Shown here: piece after piece, positions 22,281 through 31,776 of the stretch | Position numbering within the stretch: the stretch's first letter is position 1 | How the letters are laid out: each line of letters opens with the position of its first letter | Assembly (NCBI RefSeq): GCF_024437735.1 | Contig: NZ_JANFQO010000005.1 | Coordinates: forward strand, 62,001-126,000 | Length of the DNA stretch: 64,000 nt | From: Tahibacter harae | Lineage (GTDB): Bacteria > Pseudomonadota > Gammaproteobacteria > Xanthomonadales > Rhodanobacteraceae | Direction: 5' to 3' | Translations under genes and position numbers: made by a program | Notes under the pieces: generated by a model | What the model was told of the DNA's origin: nothing | Database searches by the model: none | What the model saw: the letters and a program-made list of their open reading frames with translations, nothing else

Positions 22281-25200
22281 CTACCCTTTGCGGGCGTTTT
22301 CCAGGGTTGCGTGGACGCGCAGGTAGCGCAGGTAGTTCAAGGTGTCCGGGAAAGTGGGTACATCCTTGCCGATCTTGTCGTCGATTTCGATGGCGCCGCT
22401 GAAATCCTTGTTTCCGATGGCCGCGAGCATCGCCGTGCGCAGCAGCCAATCCTGCACCCGCGGCAGCAACTGCTTGCGATCGCCGGAAAGCAGGGCCGAT
22501 GCCTGCTGCTGCAGTTGCGGCCAGTCGTCGCGGGCCAGGGCGGCGGCCAGGTCCAGCGCCGCTTTCACGTCCGGAGCCTGGTTGTCGCAGGTGATCCAGG
22601 CCGGCTTGTCCCACAACCTGCGCCGGTGTTCGGCCTCAAGATAGGGAATGGTGGCGATGGCGGTGGAAAAGATCTGCAGATAAGCGCTCTGGAGATCGCC
22701 CGGCGTCGCGCAGCGGCCCGCGATTTCCCGCACGTAGACCAGCAGTGCGGTATCGCCCGCGTCGACCTTGCCGCTGAGGAGCTGGTCGTTGATCAGCGCG
22801 TCGGCCATGGCCGACGCGCGGTGCACGCGGGCGGTGTAATGGTAGGTTGGGTTGAGTTCGATCTGGTCCGCGCGCGGGGCCGGCAGGCCGCCTATGACTT
22901 CGCGGTAAGGCAGGTCCGCTCCCGGGAGGTTGTAGATCGTCGACGCCATCTGGTTGATGAAGCGCGCCCGCGGTGCGTCCAGCGACAGCACCGGATAGAA
23001 GTCCGAATTGACCCTTCGCGAGAGCGAGTCGAACAGCGCGCCCAGGGATTTGCGGTCGCCCAGCTGGTGCGCCTGCAGGTCGGCCAGGGTGCCTACGCCT
23101 ACGCGCTTCATGATGGCCTGCAGCTCCGGATACTTGAGCGCTTCCTCGTTCACATTGCCGAAGCTGCCTTCGACGCGAGCCAGAATCAGCATGTCCGAGG
23201 CATTGGCGAGGTAGACGCGATAGTCGCTGAAGCTGCCCGACAGGCTGCGCATGATGGTGCCGACGAGTTCGTCGTTGGTCTCGTAGATCTGCACCCACTG
23301 TACGAACAGGCCGTCCTTGTTGAGATGGCGCGGGACGAACTTGTAGAACTCCTCGCTGAACAGGCTGGATACGCCGGAGATCCACGGGTTCGACGGCTCC
23401 GACAGGATGATGTCGTAATGCAGCTGGTTGGCGGCGAAGTAGGTCTTGGCGTCCTCGATGTGGATGTGCGAGCGCGGATCCTCGTAGGCGCGCCTGACGT
23501 GCGAGCCGAACAGTTTCGCGCCTTCGACCATGGCCGGTTCGATCTCGATGGTGTCCACCCGTTCCAGGCGCGGATCACCGAGCAGGGCGTGAGTGGACAG
23601 GCCCGAGCCGAAGCCGATCACGGCCGCCGTCTTGGGCTGCGGGTGATACAGCAGCGGCAGGGCGCCGGCCAGCACCATGGTGATCTCGTCAGCCGAAGGC
23701 TTGCCGCTGTCGTCCATGCGGATGCCCGCGTCCACCTTGCCGTTGGTGGCGATGGAGCGCGTGCTCATTGCCTTGGAGGAGAACACCGCGATGCTGGCGG
23801 TCTTGCCATCGCGGTAATAGTCGATGTTCTGGTCCGCCTTGACGATGCTGGCATTGCCGTGGCGGTAGACGCCCGATGCCATGGACGCGGGATCGAAGCG
23901 CGCCGCGACCAGGGTGATGACGACGGCGACGAGGCTGATTGCCGCCGAGGCGGCATAGGAGCGGCTGCTGTACGGCGTGCCGCGCGGACGCAGCAGTACG
24001 ACGCCCAGCACCAAGTCGCCTGCGGCGGCAATGATCATCGCCAACTTGAGGCCGAGCAGCGGAATCAGCAGATGCACGGCGCAGAACACACCGACGATGG
24101 CGCCGATGGTGTTGGTGGCGTAGATGCGGCCCACGCTGGCCTCGCCGCCGCCGGCGCGCAGCAGTGCCAGGGTGAACAGCGGCAGGGTCATGCCGGCGAA
24201 GAAGGCCGCCGGCGCCATGATCAGCATGGCGATTACGGCGGTCACGGTGTTGTACATGTCGTAGGACGCCGAGGAGCGTCCCAGCGCGTTGAGGAACCAC
24301 GCGACCCACTCGAAGGAATGGTCGTAGAGGATCAGGCTGGCCAGCGCGGCCAGGCCCATCAGCACCTGCACCCAGCCGCCGGCGCGCGCCGCGTCGGCGT
24401 AGCCATCGGCGCGCTTGCGGATGTACAGGCCGCCGAAGGCCAGGCCGCCGATGAAGGCGGTGAGCATCAGCTCGAACGCATGCACCGTGGCGCCGAAGGC
24501 CATGCTGAGCATGCGGATCCAGCCGATCTCGTAGACGAAGGAGGTGGCGCCGGTGATGAAGGCGGCGAGCAGCAGCAGGCGCTCGACCGGCGGGCGGCGC
24601 GTGCTGGCGCCGGATGCCGCGGTGGCGGGGACGGTCTCGGCCTCGCGCGACATCAGGAACGCGATCAGCGCGACGACGACGTTGAGGATGGCGCCGAAGC
24701 GCATCGCGCCGGGCATGCCGATGGCGGGCAGCAGCACGAAGGTGGCGAACAGCGCACCGAAGGCCGCGCCTATGCTGTTGGTGAAATACAGGCCGCCGAG
24801 GACCGAACCGTTGCCCACGTCCAGGCGCCGCATCAGGCCGTTGCTCATCAGCGGGAAGGTGGTGCCCAGCAGGATGGCCTGGGGCAGGATCAGCAGCGCG
24901 CCGCTGGTCCACTTGAAGCTTTGCACGGCCCAGCCGCCGGGCATGGCGGGGAAGGCCGAGTCATAGGCGAAGGCGGTGACGCCGAGGAATATCGGATGGA
25001 ACAGGGCGCCGGCGATGCCGATGACCAGTTCGACCAGGGCGTAGGCGCGCAGCAGGTTGCCCCATTTCAGGCTGTAGCGGCTGGCCCACCAGGCGCCGAT
25101 GGCCATGCCGCCCATGAAGATCGCCAGCACCAGACTCTGGGCATAGGCCGCATGGCCGAGATAGAGCCCGAGGTACTGCGACCATATCGACTGGTAGATC

Positions 25201-25286
25201 AGGCCGGAGCAGCCCGACAGCGCAAAGATGATGAGCAAACCCGTGCCGAACCAGCGCCGCGTACCGCCTGCGTCCCCTTCCGCCAT
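22281..25286 (-). CDS. Fused multi-pass membrane / spermidine-synthase-like protein
   Basis: The ATG at 25286 has a strong GGAGG upstream and gives 1001 residues. Residues about 10-490 hold roughly 12-14 membrane segments in two similar halves, an MFS-like arrangement. The following domain has a SAM-fold motif (VIGFGSGLSTHALL, then DTIEIEPAMVEGA) and SEPSNPWISGVSSLFS, as in spermidine synthases. The last 200 residues look helical, possibly TPR-like. 'Fused MFS/spermidine synthase' proteins are widespread, but their reaction is unknown; aminopropyl transfer is not demonstrated. It lies between the pilins and tfpZ, so a role in pili is possible but only positional. Confidence 0.85.
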   Translation of the reverse strand: MAEGDAGGTRRWFGTGLLIIFALSGCSGLIYQSIWSQYLGLYLGHAAYAQSLVLAIFMGGMAIGAWWASRYSLKWGNLLRAYALVELVIGIAGALFHPIFLGVTAFAYDSAFPAMPGGWAVQSFKWTSGALLILPQAILLGTTFPLMSNGLMRRLDVGNGSVLGGLYFTNSIGAAFGALFATFVLLPAIGMPGAMRFGAILNVVVALIAFLMSREAETVPATAASGASTRRPPVERLLLLAAFITGATSFVYEIGWIRMLSMAFGATVHAFELMLTAFIGGLAFGGLYIRKRADGYADAARAGGWVQVLMGLAALASLILYDHSFEWVAWFLNALGRSSASYDMYNTVTAVIAMLIMAPAAFFAGMTLPLFTLALLRAGGGEASVGRIYATNTIGAIVGVFCAVHLLIPLLGLKLAMIIAAAGDLVLGVVLLRPRGTPYSSRSYAASAAISLVAVVITLVAARFDPASMASGVYRHGNASIVKADQNIDYYRDGKTASIAVFSSKAMSTRSIATNGKVDAGIRMDDSGKPSADEITMVLAGALPLLYHPQPKTAAVIGFGSGLSTHALLGDPRLERVDTIEIEPAMVEGAKLFGSHVRRAYEDPRSHIHIEDAKTYFAANQLHYDIILSEPSNPWISGVSSLFSEEFYKFVPRHLNKDGLFVQWVQIYETNDELVGTIMRSLSGSFSDYRVYLANASDMLILARVEGSFGNVNEEALKYPELQAIMKRVGVGTLADLQAHQLGDRKSLGALFDSLSRRVNSDFYPVLSLDAPRARFINQMASTIYNLPGADLPYREVIGGLPAPRADQIELNPTYHYTARVHRASAMADALINDQLLSGKVDAGDTALLVYVREIAGRCATPGDLQSAYLQIFSTAIATIPYLEAEHRRRLWDKPAWITCDNQAPDVKAALDLAAALARDDWPQLQQQASALLSGDRKQLLPRVQDWLLRTAMLAAIGNKDFSGAIEIDDKIGKDVPTFPDTLNYLRYLRVHATLENARKG

Positions 25287-25418
25287 GTCGAATCCTCCGT
25301 TAAGTCCGGTGAGGATACGCGAAGCCGCTTGCACCCGTCAGGCGAACAGGCCCGCAGTTGCGCAATGCAGGCGACGCTTGTCCGGCGGCCGATACCGTAC
25401 GGCGGAAGCCGTCGCGGC

Positions 25419-26162
25419 TTACCAGGGATCGATGTCGAGGGCGCCCAGCGGCTGGCCGCTGCGTTTGTCCATCAGCATGGTCAGGCTGGCGTTACGCGCC
25501 ATGACGGGCAGCCAGACGACGTCGTCCCTGCTGCGGCCGTTGCGCGCCAGCCAGGCGTTCACTTCGGCATCGACGTCGGCATCCTTGGGGCGCAGCTTGT
25601 CCAACGGCTGCGCGCGTTCCAGCAGCGACTGGACCCCCTCTTCGTAAGGAACGTAGTATTTGGGCAGGCGTTCCAGATCCTTGCCCTCCAGGCCGGAGAA
25701 CAGCAGCTTGGTGCGTTCGGCCGGATCGTCGGGACGTTTGGTTGCGACCAGCAGCGCGCCGGTCCAGGAGAGGCGGCGGAACTGCGCATGGCGCGCCTCG
25801 GCCAGATCGGCCGCTTCGATGTCCTTGGCGCTGACCAGGTTGAAACGGTCGATGGCGCCGACCAGGAACACCGGCCGGGTACCGGTGATCACATGCAGGC
25901 CATAGACCAGGGCCGCGGCCTGCAGAACGGCGATCACGGTGAGATCGAATTTCAGCCCGCGCTTGCCGGACTTGAAGATGATGAGCGTGAGCAGCGGCCC
26001 CAGGGTCAGGTCTATGCCGAACAGCAGTAGCACCAGCTTGTCCGCGCCGGCGGCGTGGAAATACGGCGGCGGAAACCACAGGCCGAACAACAGGCCGAAT
26101 ACGAGCCCGCCGGCCAGCAGGCTGAGAAGGGAGTGAATGGCGGCGGCTTTCCAGCGCGACAT
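25419..26162 (-). CDS. tfpZ: TfpX/TfpZ-family type IV pilin accessory protein
   Basis: The 247-residue protein has three or four N-terminal membrane segments (about residues 8-30, 40-62, 75-95) with FGIDLTLGPLLTLIIF, and a soluble C-terminal domain. It matches the TfpX/TfpZ family, inner-membrane proteins encoded beside particular pilin alleles in Pseudomonas and xanthomonads. They modulate surface piliation of their cognate pilin, with FimB-like similarity. Its place between pilR and the pilin genes on the same strand supports the call. The choice between TfpX and TfpZ is not certain. Confidence 0.8.
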   Translation of the reverse strand: MSRWKAAAIHSLLSLLAGGLVFGLLFGLWFPPPYFHAAGADKLVLLLFGIDLTLGPLLTLIIFKSGKRGLKFDLTVIAVLQAAALVYGLHVITGTRPVFLVGAIDRFNLVSAKDIEAADLAEARHAQFRRLSWTGALLVATKRPDDPAERTKLLFSGLEGKDLERLPKYYVPYEEGVQSLLERAQPLDKLRPKDADVDAEVNAWLARNGRSRDDVVWLPVMARNASLTMLMDKRSGQPLGALDIDPW

Positions 26163-26227
26163 CGGGGCATTCCGGTCAAGAATTCAGTGCGCAGCGCAGA
26201 GCAAACAACGCGCCAACACCCGCGTCC

Positions 26228-27658
26228 CTATTCGATGCCCAGACGCTCCAGCCGGTAGCGCAGCTGGCGCAGGGTCAGGCCCAGCTGCTTGGCCGCGGCG
26301 GTGCGGTTCCAGCGCGTGGATTCCAGCGCCTTCATGATCGCGGCGCGCTCGGTCTCGGCCACGGCGGCGGCCAGGTCGGCCGGTATCGCCATCTCGCCGG
26401 TGGCGTTGAATGCCGCGGGCGCGGTGTTGCCGGGCGGGGCATGGGCAGGGAATTCGGCGGCGCCGGCGGTGCGTTCGGCCATGGCGCTGCGGTCGTAGGT
26501 TTCCGCCGGCGCGGCCGGCAGCAGGCGCAGGTCGTCGATGTCGATGCTGCGGTTCTCGCACAGGGCCACGGCGCGCTCCAGCACATTTTCCAGTTCGCGC
26601 ACATTGCCGGGGAAGTTGTAGCTGAGCAGGGCCTTGAGCGCCTCCGGGCGCAGCTTGGCCGGCGGCTCGCCGCTGTCGCGGGCCAGCCGTTCCAGCACGC
26701 GGCCGACCAGCTTGGGTATGTCTTCCTTGCGTTCGCGCAGCGGCGGCACGCGCAGCTCGATGACGTTGACGCGGTAGAACAGGTCCTGGCGGAACTGGCC
26801 CAGCTCGACCAGACGGGCGAGATTCTTGTGCGTGGCCGAGAGGATGCGCACGTCCACCGCGATCTCGCCGCGGCCGCCGATCGGACGCACGGATTTTTCC
26901 TGGATCACGCGCAGCAGCTTGACCTGCATGTGCAGCGGCAGCTCGGCCACTTCGTCCAGGAACAGGGTGCCGCCCTGGGCTACCTGGAACAGGCCGTCCT
27001 TGTCCGCATGGGCGCCGGTGAAGCTGCCTTTCTTGTGGCCGAAGAACTCGCTTTCCATCAGCTCCGACGGAATCGCGCCGCAGTTGACCGGCACGAAGGC
27101 GCCGCCGGCGCGCGGGCCCAGTTCGTGGATCTGGCGCGCGACCAGTTCCTTGCCCACGCCGGATTCGCCGCTGATGTAGACCGGCGCCTGACTGCGCGCG
27201 AGCTTGGCGATGGTGGCGCGCACCTGTTCCATGGCCGGCGAATCGCCGATGAGCTTGCTTTCGACCAGGCTGGTGCCGCTGCGGCGTTCCTCGCCCAGTT
27301 TCAGCGCGGTCTGCACCAGGCGGCGCAGCATCGCCAGATCGACCGGCTTGGACACGAAATCGAAGGCGCCGGCCTTGAGCGCGACCACGGCGGCGTCGAC
27401 ATTGCCGTAGGCGGTGATCATGGCGATCGGGGTTTCGGGATACTGGCGCGAGACCAGCTCGATGATTTCCTGGCCGGAGCCGTCGGGCAGGCGCATGTCG
27501 GTGAAGCACAGGTCGAACTTGCGCTCGGCCAGCCGCAGGCGCGCCTCGGCCACGCTGCCGGCGGTGGTCACATCCAGGTTCATGCGACCCAGGGTGATGG
27601 TCAACAACTCGCGGATATCGCGTTCGTCGTCGATCACCAGAGCGGTCTGTCTACTCAT
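26228..27658 (-). CDS. pilR: Sigma-54-dependent response regulator PilR
   Basis: The 476-residue NtrC-type activator has a receiver domain with phospho-acceptor Asp54. Its AAA+ domain carries Walker A GESGVGKE and the sigma-54 contact loop GSFTGA (a variant of GAFTGA). The C-terminal Fis-type helix-turn-helix lies within the last 45 residues (TAAAKQLGLTLRQLRYRLE). PilR activates pilA transcription from the RpoN promoter. The gene follows pilS after 79 bp, a gap that contains a short hairpin (27675-27701). The identity is supported by the pilin context and the sigma-54 promoter in front of pilA. Confidence 0.95.
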   Translation of the reverse strand: MSRQTALVIDDERDIRELLTITLGRMNLDVTTAGSVAEARLRLAERKFDLCFTDMRLPDGSGQEIIELVSRQYPETPIAMITAYGNVDAAVVALKAGAFDFVSKPVDLAMLRRLVQTALKLGEERRSGTSLVESKLIGDSPAMEQVRATIAKLARSQAPVYISGESGVGKELVARQIHELGPRAGGAFVPVNCGAIPSELMESEFFGHKKGSFTGAHADKDGLFQVAQGGTLFLDEVAELPLHMQVKLLRVIQEKSVRPIGGRGEIAVDVRILSATHKNLARLVELGQFRQDLFYRVNVIELRVPPLRERKEDIPKLVGRVLERLARDSGEPPAKLRPEALKALLSYNFPGNVRELENVLERAVALCENRSIDIDDLRLLPAAPAETYDRSAMAERTAGAAEFPAHAPPGNTAPAAFNATGEMAIPADLAAAVAETERAAIMKALESTRWNRTAAAKQLGLTLRQLRYRLERLGIE

Positions 27659-27737
27659 CGCCTATGCAATCCTGCCTGCCGTCCGCCCCCGAGGCGGCAG
27701 GGTAATGCGCAGGGCCTAGCGGGTAAAGACATGGCCC

Positions 27738-29378
27738 TCAAGCGCGCCCCGCCGGAGCTGCGATCTGCGTCACAAGCGTGATGCGGAAACAGCTGCCGCC
27801 GCCGGCCACCGGCACGTATTCCAGCGCGGCCTGGTTGGCCTCGCACAGCTGGCGCGCCAGGTAAAGGCCGAGCCCGGTGCCGTATTCGTGCGTGGTGAAG
27901 AAGGGTTCGAAGATCTGCGCGGCGACCTTGGGCGGTATGCCCGGGCCGCGGTCCACCACTTCGACCACCGGCGGCCCCTTTTCGCCGATCATGCGCGCCA
28001 CCACCGCGACCCGGGCCGGTTCGCCGGGCAGGCGGCCGTAGCGGATCGCGTTCTGCACCAGGTTCCAGACCACCTGCTGCAGCTGCTGTGGATCGAACAG
28101 GCCGTCGATCAGGCGCGGCTGGGTCACCGCGCGCAGCAGGTCCATGCCGAGGTCGTTGCTGGCCTTGTATTCCTCGACGAAATTGTTGACCCAGGCGTTC
28201 ACGTCCACGAGTTCGGGCCGCGAACGCTCGCGCCGCGACAGCTGCAGGATGTTCTCGACCACGTCGTTGGCGCGGGCACAGTGGTTGTTGATGATCTCGA
28301 CCATGCGCTTGTCGGCGTCGACCAGGTCTTCGGATTCGGCCAGCAGCTGGGCCGAATAGCTGATCGCCGCCAGCGGGTTGCGGATCTCGTGCGCAATCGA
28401 GGCCGATAGCCGGCCCAGCGAACTCAAGGTCAGTTCCTCGGCCCGGCGCGACACCAGCGAGGTGTCGTCCAGGAAGATGAGCACATTGGTGGTTTCGTTC
28501 GGGCTCAGGCGGGTGAAGCGCGGCAGCACTTCGGGCACATCCTCGGCCAGGGCTACGGCGCGGTTCTCGGTCTTGCCCGTGGTGCGCCAGTGGTACAGGC
28601 GGCGCGAGAGTTCGGGCGCGACGGTGCCCAGGTCGCGCAGGTCGGGCTTGGGGCTGCCTATCAGCATCCAGGCCGATTCGTTGATCTGGTGGATGCGGTT
28701 GGCGTCGTCGACCACGAGCACGCCGGTCTTCATGCGCCGGATGATCATGTCATTGACCTGGGACAGGTTGGCCAGGTCGGTGCCGCGCTGCTCGGCCAGG
28801 GCCTCGGTGGCGCGCATCTGGCGGCCCAGCACGGTGAACATGCCGTAGGAGGCGAGATAGGCGGTGCCGAACAGCAGCGATTCCAGCGGACCTATCTCAT
28901 AGTGCGCATCGTAATAACGCACGATGTTCACACCCAGCACCAGCGCCGCGGCGCCGAACACGGCCAGCATGCCGGCAATGCGCGGCGGCAGCAGCAGCGC
29001 GCCGGCGCCGATGTTGAACATCAGCAGGATGGCGATGCCCGACTGCGGCTCGTTGATGCTGGCGATGGCCAGCACCGTGGCGACGATGTCGCAGACCAGG
29101 GCCAGCGAGACCATGCCGGTCACGTGCCGCAGCATCTGGCTGGTGCGCAGGAACAGGATGGTGGCGAAGGCCAGGAACAGCAGGGCGTTGACCTGGCCCA
29201 GCAGCGGGAAGCGCAGGTCTATCCAGGTCACCGCCAGCGGGCTGAAGGCCAGGCCGGTGTAGATGCAGGCCTGCAGCACCCGGAACAGGTTGAAGAAATA
29301 GAGTTCGCGCCGGGTCGCCTCCCCGGTCTTGGCCGAACCCACCGAAATGATGCTGCGCGGCCTTGCGACGGTTGCCAT
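27738..29378 (-). CDS. pilS: Membrane sensor histidine kinase PilS
   Basis: The 546-residue kinase has six N-terminal membrane helices (about residues 30-190), a PAS-like linker (RRMKTGVLVVDDANRIHQIN), the H box SIAHEIRNPLAAIS and the N, G1 and G2 boxes (VQNAIRYG, DRGPGIPP, GTGLGLYLA). PilS senses pilin in the inner membrane and controls phosphorylation of PilR. It diverges from sucC across 262 bp. Confidence 0.95.
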   Translation of the reverse strand: MATVARPRSIISVGSAKTGEATRRELYFFNLFRVLQACIYTGLAFSPLAVTWIDLRFPLLGQVNALLFLAFATILFLRTSQMLRHVTGMVSLALVCDIVATVLAIASINEPQSGIAILLMFNIGAGALLLPPRIAGMLAVFGAAALVLGVNIVRYYDAHYEIGPLESLLFGTAYLASYGMFTVLGRQMRATEALAEQRGTDLANLSQVNDMIIRRMKTGVLVVDDANRIHQINESAWMLIGSPKPDLRDLGTVAPELSRRLYHWRTTGKTENRAVALAEDVPEVLPRFTRLSPNETTNVLIFLDDTSLVSRRAEELTLSSLGRLSASIAHEIRNPLAAISYSAQLLAESEDLVDADKRMVEIINNHCARANDVVENILQLSRRERSRPELVDVNAWVNNFVEEYKASNDLGMDLLRAVTQPRLIDGLFDPQQLQQVVWNLVQNAIRYGRLPGEPARVAVVARMIGEKGPPVVEVVDRGPGIPPKVAAQIFEPFFTTHEYGTGLGLYLARQLCEANQAALEYVPVAGGGSCFRITLVTQIAAPAGRA

Positions 29379-29485
29379 GGGGCGGCAGGGTCGCCAGTTT
29401 TGCCCGGATTGGCAAGGGCGCGCGGCCCGCGCGGGCGCCCGTCCGGCGCCGGCCTAGCCCAAGGTCGGGTACGCCAGACTTTCCT

Positions 29486-29513
29486 TTGACCCGCCCTTTG
29501 CCCAGAATACGCG
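29486..29513 (+). promoter_or_regulatory. Candidate sigma-70 promoter for sucCD
   Basis: TTGACC at 29486-29491 matches the -35 consensus at five of six positions. The -10 candidate TACGCG at 29508-29513, 16 bp downstream, is poor. It lies 128 bp before sucC in the divergent pilS-sucC region. The -35 box is the main support. Confidence 0.3.
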
Positions 29514-29640
29514 CCCATTCTGCCGGGGCGCGGTCGCGCCCTGGTCGCGCAGCAACCGGGAAGCCAGCTCGCGTCGGCGCGCCGCGCCGGCATCGGCTTC
29601 CTCGCCCAGCAATCCGTTTCATTTCCCGCAAGGTGTTCGC

Positions 29641-30801
29641 ATGAACTTCCACGAGTACCAGGCCAAAGAACTGTTTGCCGAGTACGGCATCGCCGTGCCC
29701 GCCGGCAAGGTCGCCGCCACGCCGGAGGCCGCCGTCGAGGCAGCCAAGGCGCTGGGTGGCGAACAGTGGATGGTCAAGGCCCAGATCCACGCCGGTGGCC
29801 GCGGCAAGGCCGGCGGCGTCAAGTTCTGCAAGTCGCTGGACGAGGTCAAGGCCGCCGCCGCCGGCATGCTCGGCCGCAACATGGAAACCTACCAGTCCGC
29901 CGGCCGCGCCCTGCCGGTGAACCTGGTGCTGGTCTCCGAGGCCAACGACATCGTCAAGGAGCTGTACCTGTCGGTGCTGGTGGACCGCTCGACCAAGGCC
30001 GTCACCTTCATCGCCTCCTCCGAAGGCGGCGTGGAGATCGAGAAGGTCGCCGAGGAAACCCCGGACGCGATCCAGACCCTCGACGTGAACTACGTGCAGG
30101 GCCTGCAGCCCTACCAGTGCCGCAAGCTGGGCTTCGCCCTGGGCCTGTCGGCCAAGCACGTCAACCAGCTGACCAAGATGATGCTGGGCCTGTACAAGCT
30201 GTTCAACGATCAGGACCTGGCCCTGGTCGAACTCAACCCGCTCGCCATCGTCGGCAGCGGCGACCTGATGGCGCTGGACGGCAAGGTCAATTCCGACGAC
30301 AACGCCGAATTCCGCCATCCCAGGCTCGCCGCCATGCGCGACGAGTCGCAGGAAGACGCGGCCGAGGCCATCGCGGTCAAGCACAACCTCAACTACGTCA
30401 CCATGGACGGCAACATCGGCTGCATGGTGAACGGCGCCGGCCTGGCCATGGCGACCATGGACGTGATCAAGCTCGCCGGCGGCGAGCCCGCCAACTTCCT
30501 CGACGTGGGCGGCGGCGCCACCAAGGAGCGCGTGTCCGAAGCGTTCAAGCTGATCCTCTCCTCCGACAAGGTGCAGGCCATCCTGGTCAACATCTTCGGC
30601 GGCATCGTGCGTTGCGACATGATCGCCGAGGGCATCATCGCCGCGGTCAAGGAAGTCGGCGTCAAGATCCCGGTGGTGGTGCGCCTGGAAGGCACCAATG
30701 TGGAAAAAGGCCGGGAGCTGCTGGCCAACAGCGGCCTGAAGATCACCCCGGCGACCGATCTCAACGATGCGGCCCAGAAAGCCGTCGCGGCCGTAGCGTA
30801 A
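29641..30801 (+). CDS. sucC: Succinyl-CoA synthetase (ADP-forming) beta subunit
   Basis: The 386-residue protein starts [12 protein letters not shown], the ATP-grasp N-terminus of SucC, and contains [19 protein letters not shown] and GGIVRCD landmarks. With SucD it converts succinyl-CoA, ADP and phosphate to succinate, CoA and ATP in the TCA cycle. AAGGTG lies 7 bp before the start. sucD follows after 12 bp. Confidence 0.98.
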   Translation: MNFHEYQAKELFAEYGIAVPAGKVAATPEAAVEAAKALGGEQWMVKAQIHAGGRGKAGGVKFCKSLDEVKAAAAGMLGRNMETYQSAGRALPVNLVLVSEANDIVKELYLSVLVDRSTKAVTFIASSEGGVEIEKVAEETPDAIQTLDVNYVQGLQPYQCRKLGFALGLSAKHVNQLTKMMLGLYKLFNDQDLALVELNPLAIVGSGDLMALDGKVNSDDNAEFRHPRLAAMRDESQEDAAEAIAVKHNLNYVTMDGNIGCMVNGAGLAMATMDVIKLAGGEPANFLDVGGGATKERVSEAFKLILSSDKVQAILVNIFGGIVRCDMIAEGIIAAVKEVGVKIPVVVRLEGTNVEKGRELLANSGLKITPATDLNDAAQKAVAAVA

Positions 30802-30813
30802 GGAAATCGACCC

Positions 30814-31689
30814 ATGAGCGTTTTGATCAACAAGAACACCAAGGTCATCTGCCAGGGCTTCACCGGCCAGCAGGGCACCTTCCACTCCGAACAGGCCGTG
30901 GACTATGGCACCCGCCTGGTCGGCGGCGTGACACCGGGCAAGGGCGGCACCCAGCACATCGGCCTGCCGGTGTTCAACACCGTGCAGGACGCGGTCGATG
31001 AAACCGGCGCCGATGCGTCGATGATCTTCGTGCCGCCGCCGTTCGCGGCCGACGCCATCCTCGAAGCGGCCGATGCCGGCATCAAGGTCATCGTGGCCAT
31101 CACCGAAGGCATTCCGGTGCTGGACATGCTGCGCGTCAAGAACGCGCTCAAGGGCTATCCGGACGCCGTGCTGATCGGCCCGAACTGCCCTGGCGTCATC
31201 ACCCCGGGCGAATGCAAGATCGGCATCATGCCGGGCCACATCCACAAGCCGGGCAAGGTCGGCATCGTGTCGCGCTCGGGCACGCTGACCTATGAAGCCG
31301 TGTTCCAGACCACCAACGCCGGCCTGGGCCAGTCCACCTGCATCGGCATCGGCGGCGATCCGATCAACGGCCTGAACTTCATCGACTGCCTCAAGCTGTT
31401 CCAGGACGACGCGCAGACCGAAGGCATCATCATGGTCGGCGAGATCGGCGGCAGCGCCGAGGAAGAAGCGGCCGATTTCATCGCCGAATACGTGACCAAG
31501 CCCGTCGTCGCCTTCATCGCCGGCGCTTCCGCTCCGGCGGGCAAGCGCATGGGCCATGCGGGCGCCATCATCTCCGGCGGCAAGGGTACGGCGGCGGCCA
31601 AGTTCGCCGCGCTGGAAAAGGCCGGCGTGACCACGGTCAAGTCGCCGGCCGACCTGGGCAAGGCGATAACCGCGCGTCTGGGCGGCTGA
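30814..31689 (+). CDS. sucD: Succinyl-CoA synthetase alpha subunit
   Basis: The 291-residue alpha subunit contains the CoA-binding Rossmann region ([14 protein letters not shown]), the IGPNCPG segment and GHAGAI with the active-site histidine that is phosphorylated during catalysis. A strong AAGGAAA site lies before the ATG. It ends the two-gene operon, 24 bp before a strong terminator. Confidence 0.98.
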   Translation: MSVLINKNTKVICQGFTGQQGTFHSEQAVDYGTRLVGGVTPGKGGTQHIGLPVFNTVQDAVDETGADASMIFVPPPFAADAILEAADAGIKVIVAITEGIPVLDMLRVKNALKGYPDAVLIGPNCPGVITPGECKIGIMPGHIHKPGKVGIVSRSGTLTYEAVFQTTNAGLGQSTCIGIGGDPINGLNFIDCLKLFQDDAQTEGIIMVGEIGGSAEEEAADFIAEYVTKPVVAFIAGASAPAGKRMGHAGAIISGGKGTAAAKFAALEKAGVTTVKSPADLGKAITARLGG

Positions 31690-31713
31690 TTCCAACGCAA
31701 TTGCTGTAAACGG

Positions 31714-31744
31714 AAAGGCCGCGGAGCGATCCGCGGCCTTTCTG
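31714..31744 (+). terminator. Intrinsic terminator after sucCD
   Basis: A perfect 12-bp stem (AAAGGCCGCGGA and its complement) with a GCGA tetraloop ends in TTTCT. The A-rich left arm gives a shorter T run on the minus strand too, so it could also serve the convergent beta-helix gene. Confidence 0.85.
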
Positions 31745-31776
31745 CGTTTTGCGTCTGCGGCGTTGCGCGCCGGGGT

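Noticed and set aside
21951-26030. A 1359-codon plus-strand frame opposite the pilin-locus membrane genes
   Set aside because: Its composition (Gln/Ala/Gly/Arg/His repeats) is the mirror of hydrophobic minus-strand genes with clear starts, terminators and motifs.
27675-27701. Terminator between pilS and pilR
   Set aside because: The 7-bp stem has a long loop and no T-tract, and pilS-pilR are expected to be co-transcribed.
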